Positions 8,470 through 17,001 are shown, counted from the stretch's first letter. The stretch: 64,000 nt of DNA from Clostridium folliculivorans (GCF_024341905.1 NZ_BQXY01000001.1:1149013-1213012); one strand, 5' to 3'. Numbers and translations are program-made. The notes: generated by a model from the sequence alone, not told the origin.

Positions 8470-9351
8470 ATGGATTCGCTAAAAAGAATGAATGAAGCAT
8501 TAAGTTATATTGAAGAAAACCTTACAGAGGATATTGATATTAAAGAAGTGGCTAAATTGGCATTATGCTCAGAATATCATTTTCAAAGAATGTTTTCTTT
8601 CTTAGCAGGGATATCTTTATCGGAATATATTCGCAGAAGAAGGCTTACTCTTGCTGCTTTTGAACTTAATAATAGCAATGTCAGGGTGATTGATATTGCT
8701 ATTAAATATGGATACAGTTCACCTGATTCATTTACAAGAGCTTTTCAAAACTTGCATGGTATAACTCCTTCTGAAGCAAGACTAAAGGGTCAGTCATTGA
8801 AAGCATATCCAAGGATGACCTTTCAACTAACAATTAAAGGGGGAAATGAAATGAATTATAGAATAGTAGAAAAAGAGGCATTTAGTATAGTAGGTATAAA
8901 GAAGAGGGTTCCAATTGTCTTTAACGGAGTTAATCCAGGTATTGCAGAGATGTGGAAAAGTTTAAATGAAGAAATGATCAAACAGTTTAAAGATCTTTCT
9001 AATATTGAGCCAAGAGGAATAATAAGTGCGTCCACTAACTTCTCAGAGGGGAGAATGGAGGAAAAAGGAGAGCTTGACCATTATATAGGAGCTGCCACAA
9101 CAAGAGAGTGTCCAGTAAACTTAACTAAACTTGATGTCGCTGCATCAACATGGGCTGTATTTGAGGCTGTAGGACCATTTCCGGGTACACTTCAAAATGT
9201 GTGGGGGCGTATATATTCGGAATGGTTTCCATCTTCAAACTATGAGCAGGCAGAAGGACCAGAAATCTTGTGGAACGAAAGCAAGGATGTATCTTCACCA
9301 AACTTTACGAGTGAGATTTGGATACCAGTTAAAAGAAGAGTATCACTTTAA
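8470..9351 (+). CDS. AraC-family regulator with GyrI-like effector domain
   Basis: Residues 1-110 hold two helix-turn-helix units of the AraC type ([19 protein letters not shown] and [21 protein letters not shown], then GITPSEAR). Residues from about 127 ([16 protein letters not shown]) to the end form an AraC_E_bind / GyrI-like sensor with [28 protein letters not shown], the usual small-molecule pocket signature. The order DNA-binding first, sensor second is that of Rob/SoxS-like MDR regulators such as those controlling drug responses. AAAGGAGAGG precedes the ATG at 8470. Target genes are not obvious; it may be autoregulated. Confidence 0.88.
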   Translation: MDSLKRMNEALSYIEENLTEDIDIKEVAKLALCSEYHFQRMFSFLAGISLSEYIRRRRLTLAAFELNNSNVRVIDIAIKYGYSSPDSFTRAFQNLHGITPSEARLKGQSLKAYPRMTFQLTIKGGNEMNYRIVEKEAFSIVGIKKRVPIVFNGVNPGIAEMWKSLNEEMIKQFKDLSNIEPRGIISASTNFSEGRMEEKGELDHYIGAATTRECPVNLTKLDVAASTWAVFEAVGPFPGTLQNVWGRIYSEWFPSSNYEQAEGPEILWNESKDVSSPNFTSEIWIPVKRRVSL

Positions 9352-9442
9352 TAAATGAAATATAAATATGTATCAGTTTAAAATAATATAAAGATTGGTG
9401 TTAAGCTACTATTAAAAGTTAATATGAATTAGTTTATCTATA

Positions 9443-9475
9443 AAACTTCTTCTGAGTAATCAGAAGAGGTTTTTA
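9443..9475 (+). terminator. Rho-independent terminator
   Basis: AACTTCTTCTGA pairs with TCAGAAGAGGTT around GTAA and is followed by TTTTT. It lies 92 bases after the AraC-type gene. Confidence 0.8.
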
Positions 9476-9552
9476 TGTATACTCATATTATTGGAAAGTG
9501 GAATGCATATAGATTTTTATGAAATAAAACCCAAATAATTTGCAAAGCTTAC

Positions 9553-9604
9553 TTGACAATTTATGTAAAGTTAACTATACTAAAAATGCAAAGTGTGCTT
9601 TGCA
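9553..9604 (+). promoter_or_regulatory. Sigma-A promoter and palindromic operator of the HTH/membrane gene pair
   Basis: TTGACA (9553-9558), 17-bp spacer, TATACT (9576-9581): near consensus. Immediately downstream, at the expected transcription start, lies the perfect 7-bp inverted repeat TGCAAAG-TGTG-CTTTGCA (9587-9604), and a further half site TGCAAAGCTT is at 9541. The placement suggests autoregulation by the HTH protein encoded next. Confidence 0.7.
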
Positions 9605-9618
9605 AGGAGGTTTGTTTT

Positions 9619-9825
9619 GTGAAAACACGAATTCAAGAATTGCGAAAAAAGCATAAATTATCTCAAGAAGAATTAGCATCTGCAGTAGGTGTTACAAGGC
9701 AGACAATAACTTCATTAGAGTGCGAAAAGTACACGGCTTCTTTAGTTCTAGCTTATAAGATATCAAAGTACTTTGGGTTGCCCATTGAAGAGGTCTTTGA
9801 TTTTTCAGAAGTGGAGGAGTTATAG
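9619..9825 (+). CDS. XRE-family HTH regulator, YozG-like size
   Basis: A 68-residue DNA-binding protein: IQELRKKHKLSQEELASAVGVTRQTITSLE is a classical XRE helix-turn-helix, followed by LVLAYKISKYFGLPIEEVFDF. The GTG at 9619 is chosen because AAGGAGG ends 9 nt before it; the frame is open upstream but would run through the promoter and operator. It ends 1 base before the start of the membrane protein gene, so the two are translationally coupled. Small XRE proteins of this type with a membrane partner are common in Firmicutes; the signal they respond to is not known. Confidence 0.85.
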   Translation: MKTRIQELRKKHKLSQEELASAVGVTRQTITSLECEKYTASLVLAYKISKYFGLPIEEVFDFSEVEEL

Positions 9826-9826
9826 A

Positions 9827-10285
9827 GTGGAGAAATTTAAGGGTGATTTGAAGAAAAGATTAGTTTTTATTATTTTAGTGGATGCATTAGCAATTTTCCT
9901 AATAGTTGTGGCAGGTATTTACTTTAATAATATTAGTATAGCGCAGGGTGAGAAGGTTGTAACAGATATGATTCGTGGGTTTCAGATAGGGATATTTATG
10001 GGAGCTCAAGTTATTGTCCTTGTATATATTAAGAAATATATAAAGGCGTTGAAAGATAGAGAAAAATTAAGACAATTATATATAAAAGAGAATGATGAAA
10101 GAGAAAAACTGATTGTGAGTAAATTTGGAAGTATAGGGTTTAACTTCTGTTTAGTAGTTATTGCAATCGCTACTATCATAACTGGATATTTTAATCAAGT
10201 AGTATTTGTAACACTACTAATAGTTGCACTTTTTATGTCCTTTGTAAAGGGATCTCTTTTAATCTATTATTCGCATAAGTATTAA
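9827..10285 (+). CDS. Four-helix membrane protein paired with XRE regulator
   Basis: A 152-residue protein with hydrophobic segments at roughly residues 11-32, 48-66, 98-116 and 122-145, separated by a charged loop (KKYIKALKDREKLRQLYIKENDEREKLI). I recognise no named domain with certainty; the architecture is like the DUF2178/DUF3796-type integral membrane partners of small XRE regulators. The GTG at 9827 follows GTGGAGGAG at 9811-9819. It overlaps the end of the HTH gene region by translation coupling. The following transporter gene is broken, so the operon may once have been longer. Confidence 0.65.
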   Translation: MEKFKGDLKKRLVFIILVDALAIFLIVVAGIYFNNISIAQGEKVVTDMIRGFQIGIFMGAQVIVLVYIKKYIKALKDREKLRQLYIKENDEREKLIVSKFGSIGFNFCLVVIAIATIITGYFNQVVFVTLLIVALFMSFVKGSLLIYYSHKY

Positions 10286-10324
10286 TAGAGAGGATAGAGA
10301 ACTTTCTAGCTGTTACAAGGAAAA

Positions 10325-10813
10325 ATGTTATCCTTGCCACCTATGATAATTGTCCTCGGTAGAGTTTTCTTTTCAAGTGTTTTTTTATTGATTATAATGC
10401 TTTACCTGAAGAAAGATATAAGATTAAAACAGAAAAAGCATTATTTTTATTTGGCACTAATGGGTGTGGTTTTAGCTATTCATTGGAGTACTTTTTTTAA
10501 ATCCATACAAGTATCTACAGTAGCAATAGGATTACTTACCTTTTCTACCTTTCCAGTTTTCGTTACCTTTCTTGAGCCGTATTTTTTAAAAGAGAAAATA
10601 AAGTTATCAGATATTGTGACTGCAGTTATAACGTTTTTTGGAGTAGCTCTTGTTATTCCAAAGTTTGAACTGGGAGATAATCTAACGCAAGGAGTTTACT
10701 TCGGAATAATTTCTGGATTTGCCTATGCTATTCTTTCAATACTTAATAGAAAGTATGTAAAAGAGTATTCGAGTTCAGTAATTGCTTTTTATGAACAATT
10801 AGCAGCAACTATT
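10325..10813 (+). pseudogene. EamA/DMT-family transporter, truncated at both ends
   Basis: The frame encodes six membrane helices of a drug/metabolite transporter: LPPMIIVLGRVFFSSVFLLII is helix 2 of the first EamA repeat and YFGIISGFAYAILSILNRKYV starts the second repeat. A complete protein would have about 300 residues and ten helices; the first helix and the last four are missing. The right break is exact: the coding similarity stops where a family A repeat begins at about 10814, and the last eleven codons of the open frame are read from repeat sequence. No product is expected to be functional. Confidence 0.8.
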
Positions 10814-10860
10814 GTTAAAACTCGCACCGGTTCTGGTGAGAGGATTTAACAATAATTAAT
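10814..10860. repeat. Family A repeat fragment, copy A2
   Basis: GTTAAAACTCGCACC-GGTTCTG-GTGAGAGGATTTAAC keeps only the central hairpin of family A; the outer ends (GATGTACCACTTCG) are missing. It terminates the EamA reading frame and abuts the stop codon of the minus-strand AraC gene. Confidence 0.7.
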
Positions 10861-10861
10861 T

Positions 10862-11860
10862 CTATTGATTAAATGCCTTGTGCTTTTCACGAAATTCATT
10901 TGGTGTAACATCAAAGTAACTTTTAAATTTCTTATAAAAAAAGTTTAAATTTTCGTAGCCAATATTATTTGCTATCTCGTAAATAGGCAGATCACTGTTG
11001 GTAAGTAAAATAGAAGCTTGAGTTAGTTTTTGAGCCTGGATCAGTTCCTTAAAGGATTTATTGGTGCTTTTCTTAATCAAAGAACTTAAGTAATTAGGGT
11101 GAAAATTAAAATGTGATGCTGTAGAGGCCAAAGTACAGGTCATATAATTTTCTTCTAAGTACTGAAGTATATCAATTATTGTAGCGTTTCTATTTGAAGC
11201 AGCTTGATATTGATTGGTCTCATACTGAAATACTCTCATTAATTCTGTAAATATAAGTATCATGTAGCAGTCTATGATTTCATCAGAGTATAAGGATTTT
11301 TCAAAATACTCACATAGAAGTTCTCTTATATGCTTAGGGAGCTTTTTATTATTTTCTGAGTTAAAAATAATGTAGTTATCATGTTCCTTTCTGTTTGATA
11401 AAGCGTTTATCAAAAACTCTGATATAATTCCCTTACCTGATAATCTGCTCAGGAATGAGGTGGAAAAGTATTCTTTGCTCATTAGAAAATTGATTATAAT
11501 ATCATTCTCAGTGGTTGCTGAAACTGCATGGGGAACGCCCGTATCTACAATACAAACCTGTCCTTCTCTAAGTATTATTTCCTTGTCGTTAATGATTTGA
11601 GTACATTGACCCGAATATATGTAGTTAAGCTCTATATGAGTATGTATATGCATAGGGACTTCTGAAAAACGAGTGTGTTTATTTATAAGAAATTTGCCTT
11701 GTTGAAAAGCCTCATCAAAATTAAATACATATGCATTTTTTCCATTTACATTTACCTGTTCCATGCTCTTGTATATTTCAGATGTAAAAGGTGTTTCTTT
11801 ATGTCGGTGTTCACTTTCTGTTAAAGCTTGCAGTTTCTCATCTAACTCAACATATTCCAT
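10862..11860 (-). CDS. AraC-family regulator with cupin sensor, probable activator of the PTS/glycosidase genes
   Basis: A 332-residue regulator. An N-terminal cupin-like domain shows MHIHTHIELNYIYSG and GQVCIVDTGVPHAV, the sugar-binding beta-barrel of AraC proteins. The C-terminal part has the two AraC helix-turn-helix units (LASTASHFNFHPNYLSSLIKKSTN and IYEIANNIGYENLNFFYKKFKSYFDVTPNEFR). The ATG at 11860 follows GGAGGG; a longer open frame begins inside the family A repeat A3 and is not believed. It diverges from a PTS EIIBC gene and a GH106-like gene that share an upstream direct repeat, so it most likely senses a sugar and activates them. The two divergent genes are now separated by three repeat elements. 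Confidence 0.85.
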   Translation of the reverse strand: MEYVELDEKLQALTESEHRHKETPFTSEIYKSMEQVNVNGKNAYVFNFDEAFQQGKFLINKHTRFSEVPMHIHTHIELNYIYSGQCTQIINDKEIILREGQVCIVDTGVPHAVSATTENDIIINFLMSKEYFSTSFLSRLSGKGIISEFLINALSNRKEHDNYIIFNSENNKKLPKHIRELLCEYFEKSLYSDEIIDCYMILIFTELMRVFQYETNQYQAASNRNATIIDILQYLEENYMTCTLASTASHFNFHPNYLSSLIKKSTNKSFKELIQAQKLTQASILLTNSDLPIYEIANNIGYENLNFFYKKFKSYFDVTPNEFREKHKAFNQ

Positions 11861-11884
11861 ATAAAAATTCCCTCCTTTGCTATA

Positions 11885-11980
11885 GATGTACCACTTCGAA
11901 CCGAAATCTATTTTTAAAACTCTCACAGGTTCTGGTGAGAGAATTTTAAAATAATAAGTTTTATTACGAAGTGGTACATC
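11885..11980. repeat. Family A palindromic repeat, copy A3 (best conserved)
   Basis: The ends GATGTACCACTTCG and CGAAGTGGTACATC are perfect 14-bp inverted repeats. Inside lies TTTTTAAAACTCTCAC-AGGTTCT-GGTGAGAGAATTTTAAAATAA, a second, longer inverted repeat, so the whole element can fold into one hairpin. It sits just upstream of the Shine-Dalgarno of the minus-strand AraC gene. Confidence 0.85.
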
Positions 11981-11986
11981 CATAAA

Positions 11987-12329
11987 GATATACCACTTCT
12001 ATCAGAAATCTATTTTTAAAACTCTTACTGGTTATGGTGAGTGAATTTAAAAATATGGCTATGTTTAAGAATACTGTTGAAATTAATTGGTTATGCAGGA
12101 GACGCTATATGAGCGAGCTATTAGAATTAAATGATTTTTTCAGATGGAGTGGCGTTAAAAAACTGTACTGTTCGAACGGAGTGAGTTTACAGTTTTAGCC
12201 ATGGAATATGAAGAAATCATATTAATTCTTTGCGTAAGCTCATTAAAGCGTTGGATGACTAACCAATTAATTTCTACACAGTGCTTTAACAGCGCCTAAA
12301 ATATAAACTTTATTATGTAGTGGTAAATC
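11987..12329. repeat. Family A repeat, copy A4, split by an insertion
   Basis: The left part (11987-12056, starting GATATACCACTTCT and ending TTAAAAATAT) and the right part (12297-12329, TAAAATATAAACTTTATT...GTAGTGGTAAATC) together make one family A copy. The 240 bases between them are a different element (C1). The sequence next to the insertion, T/AAAAATAT on the left and TAAAATAT on the right, may be the target duplication. Confidence 0.75.
12057..12296. mobile_element. Family C non-coding inverted-repeat element inserted in A4 (MITE-like)
   Basis: A 240-bp element whose first and last 34 bases are inverted repeats matching at 26 of 34 positions, with an identical inner run of GAAATTAATTGG. 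Inside, AACTGTA/TACAGTT and other palindromes continue the fold. It holds no ORF of note. A second, single-arm copy occurs at 36558-36633. It has the features of a miniature non-autonomous transposon; no transposase is in the window. Confidence 0.7.
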
Positions 12330-12355
12330 CATATAATAATATCTATAGGTTATAA

Positions 12356-12397
12356 TATTAAGTTTGGTTAGTCAACATCTTTTGTTTTGATATTTTT
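12356..12397 (+). promoter_or_regulatory. Putative AraC activator site in front of the PTS gene
   Basis: TATTAAGTTTGGTTAGTCAA, 9 bases, then TTGTTTTGATATTTTT. Almost the same arrangement recurs at 13977-14018 in front of the GH106-like gene and nowhere else I can see. The second block resembles the end of an AraC-type two-part site next to a -35 region; AATATAAAAT at about 12406 could be the -10. Confidence 0.6.
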
Positions 12398-12473
12398 GAA
12401 GCATAATATAAAATGTTATCATTTACATGTAGCAATTATAACAATTTGTTTTTTATTGATGGGAGGAGAAAAA

Positions 12474-13841
12474 ATGGATTTCAAGGCTTTAGCAAAACAA
12501 GTAGTAGATCTTGTTGGTGGAAAAGATAATATTGAAAGTGTAACACATTGTGTAACAAGACTTCGTTTTGTGCTAAAAGATGAGAAGGTTGCAGATACAG
12601 AGGCAATCAAGAGTACAAAGGGTGTTTTATCTGTAATACGACAAGGGGGACAATACCAAGTAGTTATAGGCAACGAGGTAGGAAAGGCATATGACGCAGT
12701 AACTGAAGTTCTTGGTATTAAAGAGGATGCTGCTCCTGTTGAAGCAGCTGAAAATGGAAAAAAAGATACTTTGTTTAATACGCTTTTTAAAACTCTTTCA
12801 GGCATCTTCAGTCCAGTGCTTGGTGCATTAGGTGGAGCTGGTCTTATGAAAGCAACGCTGGCTATATGCACTACATTTCATTTATTATCAGCGGATACAG
12901 GAACCTATAAAATTCTATATGCATTTGCAGATGGGTTCTTCTACTTTTTACCAATAATTTTAGGTTTCTCAGCTGCAGCAAAATTCAAGTCAAATCAATA
13001 CCTAGGTGCAGCAATTGGTGCAGCACTGGTATATCCTGATATCATAACAGCATTTGGTAAGCATGCAAGCATGACTTTTGTAGGAGTACCGGTAATTTTG
13101 ATGAGTTACACAAGTTCTGTTTTCCCAATCATATTAGCAGTATATGTGGCATCAAAAGTTGAAAAGTTCTTTAAGAAAACATTACCTACACAAATGCAAT
13201 TAATGTTTACACCGTTTTTTACAGCATTAATAGTAGTGCCACTAACTTTTTTGGTAATTGGACCTATAGGAACATACATCAGCAGTGGATTAGCAGCTTT
13301 AACTTCAGGTATTTTTAGTTTTAGTCCTATACTTGCAGGTATAATACTTGGGGCATTCTGGCAGTTAATTGTAATATTTGGACTTCACTATGCATTTATT
13401 CCAATTCTAATAAACAATATTGCGACTATGCATCAAGATCCGATAAATGCCATTTTATCAGTAACTGTATTTGCATTGTCAGGAGCGACCTTAGGATTTG
13501 CATTGAAAGTTAAGGATAAAGAAAAGAAAGCCTTCGCCTTCTCAAATGTTATTACAGGATTACTAGGTGTTACTGAACCTATCATTTACGGTATAGCATT
13601 ACCTTATAGAAAAGTTTTTGTAAGTGCCTTCATTGGTGGCGCTATAGGTGGTGCAATCACTGCAGCTGGACATGTCGTTATGTATGGTTTCGCTGGTGGT
13701 GGATTACTAGGAGCGCCAATGTTTATAAACCCTTCAGGCAGCAATAGTGGATTTATATTATATATAATAGCTTCCGTAGTTTCCTTTGCAGTTTCCGGTG
13801 TTCTAAGTTTCTTATTTGGAGTAAAAGGAAACGAAAAATAA
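12474..13841 (+). CDS. PTS EIIBC component, glucose/sucrose/beta-glucoside superfamily
   Basis: Residues 1-85 are an EIIB domain with the phosphorylated cysteine in ESVTHCVTRLRF (Cys26). After an Ala/Glu linker, residues from about 100 to 455 are an EIIC domain with about ten membrane helices and the substrate-loop motif GVTEPIIYG. No EIIA is fused or adjacent, so phosphate must come from an EIIA elsewhere. It would import and phosphorylate a disaccharide or glycoside. GGGAGGAG precedes the ATG at 12474. It diverges from an AraC regulator and is followed by a glycosidase under a matching promoter element, so the three form one sugar-use locus. Confidence 0.88.
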   Translation: MDFKALAKQVVDLVGGKDNIESVTHCVTRLRFVLKDEKVADTEAIKSTKGVLSVIRQGGQYQVVIGNEVGKAYDAVTEVLGIKEDAAPVEAAENGKKDTLFNTLFKTLSGIFSPVLGALGGAGLMKATLAICTTFHLLSADTGTYKILYAFADGFFYFLPIILGFSAAAKFKSNQYLGAAIGAALVYPDIITAFGKHASMTFVGVPVILMSYTSSVFPIILAVYVASKVEKFFKKTLPTQMQLMFTPFFTALIVVPLTFLVIGPIGTYISSGLAALTSGIFSFSPILAGIILGAFWQLIVIFGLHYAFIPILINNIATMHQDPINAILSVTVFALSGATLGFALKVKDKEKKAFAFSNVITGLLGVTEPIIYGIALPYRKVFVSAFIGGAIGGAITAAGHVVMYGFAGGGLLGAPMFINPSGSNSGFILYIIASVVSFAVSGVLSFLFGVKGNEK

Positions 13842-13868
13842 TATTTAAAAGCTCTATTTAGTAAGTTT

Positions 13869-13913
13869 GGGAGGATTACTTTTGTTAAAGATGTACAAAT
13901 AGCTAATCCTCCT
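13869..13913 (+). terminator. Probable terminator after the PTS gene
   Basis: GGGAGGATTA pairs with TAATCCTCCT over a 25-base loop; the T-run is weak (ATTTAAAT). It separates the PTS gene from the promoter of the glycosidase. Confidence 0.55.
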
Positions 13914-13976
13914 ATTTAAATCTACTGATAAACGACTTCTATGCTTAGACTCAAAATTAGAGGTAAATAGTATTAA

Positions 13977-14018
13977 TATTAAGTTTGGTCAGTAAATATG
14001 TTTGGTTTTGATATTTTT
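13977..14018 (+). promoter_or_regulatory. Second putative AraC activator site, in front of the GH106-like gene
   Basis: TATTAAGTTTGGTCAGTAAA followed by TTTGGTTTTGATATTTTT. It repeats the site at 12356 with the same order and near-identical spacing. A -10 candidate (GATAATATAAC) lies near 14034. A family A repeat is then inserted between this site and the gene, giving a leader of some 200 bases. Confidence 0.6.
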
Positions 14019-14053
14019 ATTAACATATATGAATGATAATATAACTAACTGTA

Positions 14054-14147
14054 GATGTAACACTCCATTCTGAAAACTATTTTTAAAACTCCTCTGGATT
14101 CTGAGAGAAGTTTTGAAAATATAAAGTTAATTATGAAGTGGTGCACC
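14054..14147. repeat. Family A palindromic repeat, copy A5
   Basis: Begins GATGTAACACTCCATTC and ends TTATGAAGTGGTGCACC, with the central stem CTCCTCT-GGATTC-TGAGAGAAG variant and TTTTTAAAA/TTTTGAAAAT flanks. It lies in the leader of the GH106-like gene. Confidence 0.75.
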
Positions 14148-14248
14148 CATATAATCATTATTTCTTTAAAACGATGATTATCAAGTATGTACAGATTAAG
14201 TTTATGTAAGGGAGCATTTTAAAGATCAGCAGACAAGGAAGGTAAACT

Positions 14249-16894
14249 ATGAAAAGATTGAATGAAGTTTTAAATAATGAAGAAAAAAACTATATACTGC
14301 CTTTCTTTTGGCAGCACGGTGAAGATGAAGAAACTCTAAGAGATTATATGAAACATATAAATGAAGCTGGTATCAAAGCTGTTTGCATAGAATCAAGACC
14401 TCATCCTGATTTTGTTGGACCATTATGGTGGAGAGATATGGACATAATAATGGATGAAGCAAGAAATCGCGGAATGAAAGTATGGGTATTGGATGACAGT
14501 CATTTTCCTACAGGCTATGCAGCAGGTAAGATAAAGGAGGAACATCCAGAGCTTAAAAAGTGGTATTTAAATGCACACCGTATTGATGTTCCAGGACCAT
14601 TAAAAGACTCTTCTTTTATAATAAAGTATTATCCAGGACGTGCATCAGCAATGCCTGGCTATAAAGGTGAAGATAAGGTTTTAGCAGTTATAGCAGCTAA
14701 AATATCAAATATAGAAACAGGAGCAATTGATGAAAAGACACTTATTAACGTTTCAGAGTTTGTTCAGGAGGGAGTTCTTTATTGGGACTTACCGGAAGGA
14801 AATTGGAGTATATTTGTTGTCTTCATGACTCGTGACGGAGGGGAAGAAACAACTAAGGATTACTTAAATCCAATAGTAGCAGAGGCTACAAGAGTTTTGA
14901 TAGATGCAGTATATGAACCTCATTACCACAGATATAAAGAAGACTTTGGAAAAACTTTAGCTGGATTCTTTTCTGATGAGCCAAGATTAGGAAATCTAAA
15001 AGGCTTTGAAGGATCTATCGGAAGGACTAAAATGGTACTTCCATGGAGCGATGAGATGCTTGAAATATTGAAAGGTGAAGTTGGAGAAGAGGCTCTAGTA
15101 AACTTACCACTTTTATTTACTGATGGTGTAGAAGATAAGGACCATACTATCAGATATCACTATATGGATATTATAAGTAGACTTTATGGCAAAAATTTCA
15201 CTACGCAGTTAGGTGATTGGTGCAGAGAGCATGAAGTGGAATATATAGGACATGTAATTGAAGATAACGGAGCACACAGTAGATTAGGATATGGATCAGG
15301 ACATTTCTTTAGAGCTCTAGAAGGACAGGACATGTCCGGTATTGATGTTATTGGGGGACAAATCGTTCCTGGAATGGATTTCTCTCACAGTGGATTTACT
15401 GCAGCGGGTTGGGATGGAGAGTTCTTTCATTATGGATTAGCGAAGCTAGGGGCTTCCTTAGGACATCTTGATCCAAAGAAAAAAGGCAGAACTATGTGTG
15501 AACTTTTTGGAGCTTATGGATGGGTTGAAGGTTTAAAGTTTATGAAGTGGCTTACTGATCACCTTTTGGTAAGAGGAGTCAACAATTTTGTACCACATGC
15601 ATTTTCACCAAGGCCTTTCCCAGATTGGGACTGTCCACCACATTTCTACGCTGGAGGCAATGATCCACAGTTCAGGTTTATGAAAAAATGGTCAGATTAT
15701 ACAAATAGGATAAGTCACCTGCTTTCTGAAGGAACTCATATTGCACCTGTTGCTGTATTATACCATGGAGAAGCTGAATGGTCAGGTGAGTATATGCCTT
15801 TCCATAAAGTAGTTAAGGAACTAGTACAAAATCAAATTGACTGCGATATAATTCCGGCAGATATTTTAAGTGATAATCTTGCTGTGAGAGATGGAAGTTT
15901 AGTTCTAAATAATGAAAGCTTTAAATGTCTAGTAATTCCTTATGCTGAAGCTTTACCACAGAATTTATTAAAGAGTATCTCTGAACTCACAGAAAAAGGA
16001 CTTAAAGTGATTTTTACAGATAAGCTTACTGAGAGAGCTAGTGAGGGTTTTGAGGTTGAAGAACTTATAGTTAAGTTACAAGAAAGCAATAACTGTGAAA
16101 TAGCACAGCTTAACGGTGTTGCAGAGAAAATAAAGAGTTTAGGTATAAATGAAATTGAATTAGATAGTTTTGAACCTAACATAACCTACTATCACTATAA
16201 GCATACGGATGAAGATATATTTATGTTCTTCAATGAGCATCCATATGACAGCGTAGATACTAAGGTATATGTTCCATTGAATAAAAAAACTGTATCCTAT
16301 GATGCGTTTAATAATTCAATAAAAGTCTGTAAAGCTCAGTCAAGAGATGAGGGCACTGAGATAGATTTAAAATTAAGTGCATATGAGTCAAAGATTATTA
16401 TATTTAGTAGTGATGATTTTGAAAATTACGATGTAGACAATATAGAAGTCTTAAAAGAAGCAGAAAAGTTTAACATCGAAGGAAGCTGGAAGGTTTCTAT
16501 GGCAGAACCACTAGATTATCCAAACTTTAAGGATGATATAAAGTTAGATGAATTAGTGAATTTAGCAAAGCCTAAGCTATATCCAAATTTTTCGGGGACT
16601 GTGAGATATGAAATAAATTTTGAAGTAAAAGAAGCTGCAGAAAAAGCTCTATTGGATCTTGGTAGAGTTTATGAGGTTGCAGAGCTGTGGCTAAACGGAG
16701 AAAATCTTGGAGTAAGAATATGTCCACCATATAAGTTTGATGTTTCTAGCTATATAAAAAAGGGCGTTAACTCCTTAGTAGTTGAGGTTACTAATACCTT
16801 AGTTAAAGCTCATAAGGATGCATTTTCTCAATATGCAGTACAAGAACCAGTAGGATTACTAGGACCAGTTAAGGTATCAACATATTTAGAATAA
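14249..16894 (+). CDS. Large cytosolic glycoside hydrolase, GH106-like (alpha-L-rhamnosidase type)
   Basis: An 881-residue protein without signal peptide. The N-terminal region (PFFWQHGEDEETLRDYMKHI, then GIKAVCIESRPHPDFVGPLW) is a TIM barrel of the kind seen in the GH106-type family (Pfam Glyco_hydro_106). Acidic residues in conserved-looking barrel positions are Glu244 in GFFSDEPRLGN and Glu338 in GHVIEDNGAH; I infer these as the catalytic pair. Residues 730-881 form a GH2-like jelly roll (ALLDLGRVYEVAELWLNGENLG). Such enzymes release rhamnose or related sugars; here, with a PTS next door, the substrate would be an imported disaccharide, perhaps phosphorylated. AAGGAAGG precedes the ATG. 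Confidence 0.7.
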   Translation: MKRLNEVLNNEEKNYILPFFWQHGEDEETLRDYMKHINEAGIKAVCIESRPHPDFVGPLWWRDMDIIMDEARNRGMKVWVLDDSHFPTGYAAGKIKEEHPELKKWYLNAHRIDVPGPLKDSSFIIKYYPGRASAMPGYKGEDKVLAVIAAKISNIETGAIDEKTLINVSEFVQEGVLYWDLPEGNWSIFVVFMTRDGGEETTKDYLNPIVAEATRVLIDAVYEPHYHRYKEDFGKTLAGFFSDEPRLGNLKGFEGSIGRTKMVLPWSDEMLEILKGEVGEEALVNLPLLFTDGVEDKDHTIRYHYMDIISRLYGKNFTTQLGDWCREHEVEYIGHVIEDNGAHSRLGYGSGHFFRALEGQDMSGIDVIGGQIVPGMDFSHSGFTAAGWDGEFFHYGLAKLGASLGHLDPKKKGRTMCELFGAYGWVEGLKFMKWLTDHLLVRGVNNFVPHAFSPRPFPDWDCPPHFYAGGNDPQFRFMKKWSDYTNRISHLLSEGTHIAPVAVLYHGEAEWSGEYMPFHKVVKELVQNQIDCDIIPADILSDNLAVRDGSLVLNNESFKCLVIPYAEALPQNLLKSISELTEKGLKVIFTDKLTERASEGFEVEELIVKLQESNNCEIAQLNGVAEKIKSLGINEIELDSFEPNITYYHYKHTDEDIFMFFNEHPYDSVDTKVYVPLNKKTVSYDAFNNSIKVCKAQSRDEGTEIDLKLSAYESKIIIFSSDDFENYDVDNIEVLKEAEKFNIEGSWKVSMAEPLDYPNFKDDIKLDELVNLAKPKLYPNFSGTVRYEINFEVKEAAEKALLDLGRVYEVAELWLNGENLGVRICPPYKFDVSSYIKKGVNSLVVEVTNTLVKAHKDAFSQYAVQEPVGLLGPVKVSTYLE

Positions 16895-17001
16895 ATAGTA
16901 CAGTAAGATAAAAAGTTATATTACTTGGAGTAGGTGATATAGTAAAAGCAAATATATTATGCTGCCAGATTTTTCTCATATACATTGGGAAAGGCAGCTG
17001 C

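Noticed and set aside
11861..11983. Extension of the AraC gene (minus strand) to 11983, adding about 41 residues
   Set aside because: The extension is read from the family A repeat, and a strong GGAGGG Shine-Dalgarno points to the ATG at 11860.
12057..12296. Insertion sequence with transposase
   Set aside because: The element has inverted ends but no ORF that could encode a transposase, so only a MITE-like call is supported.
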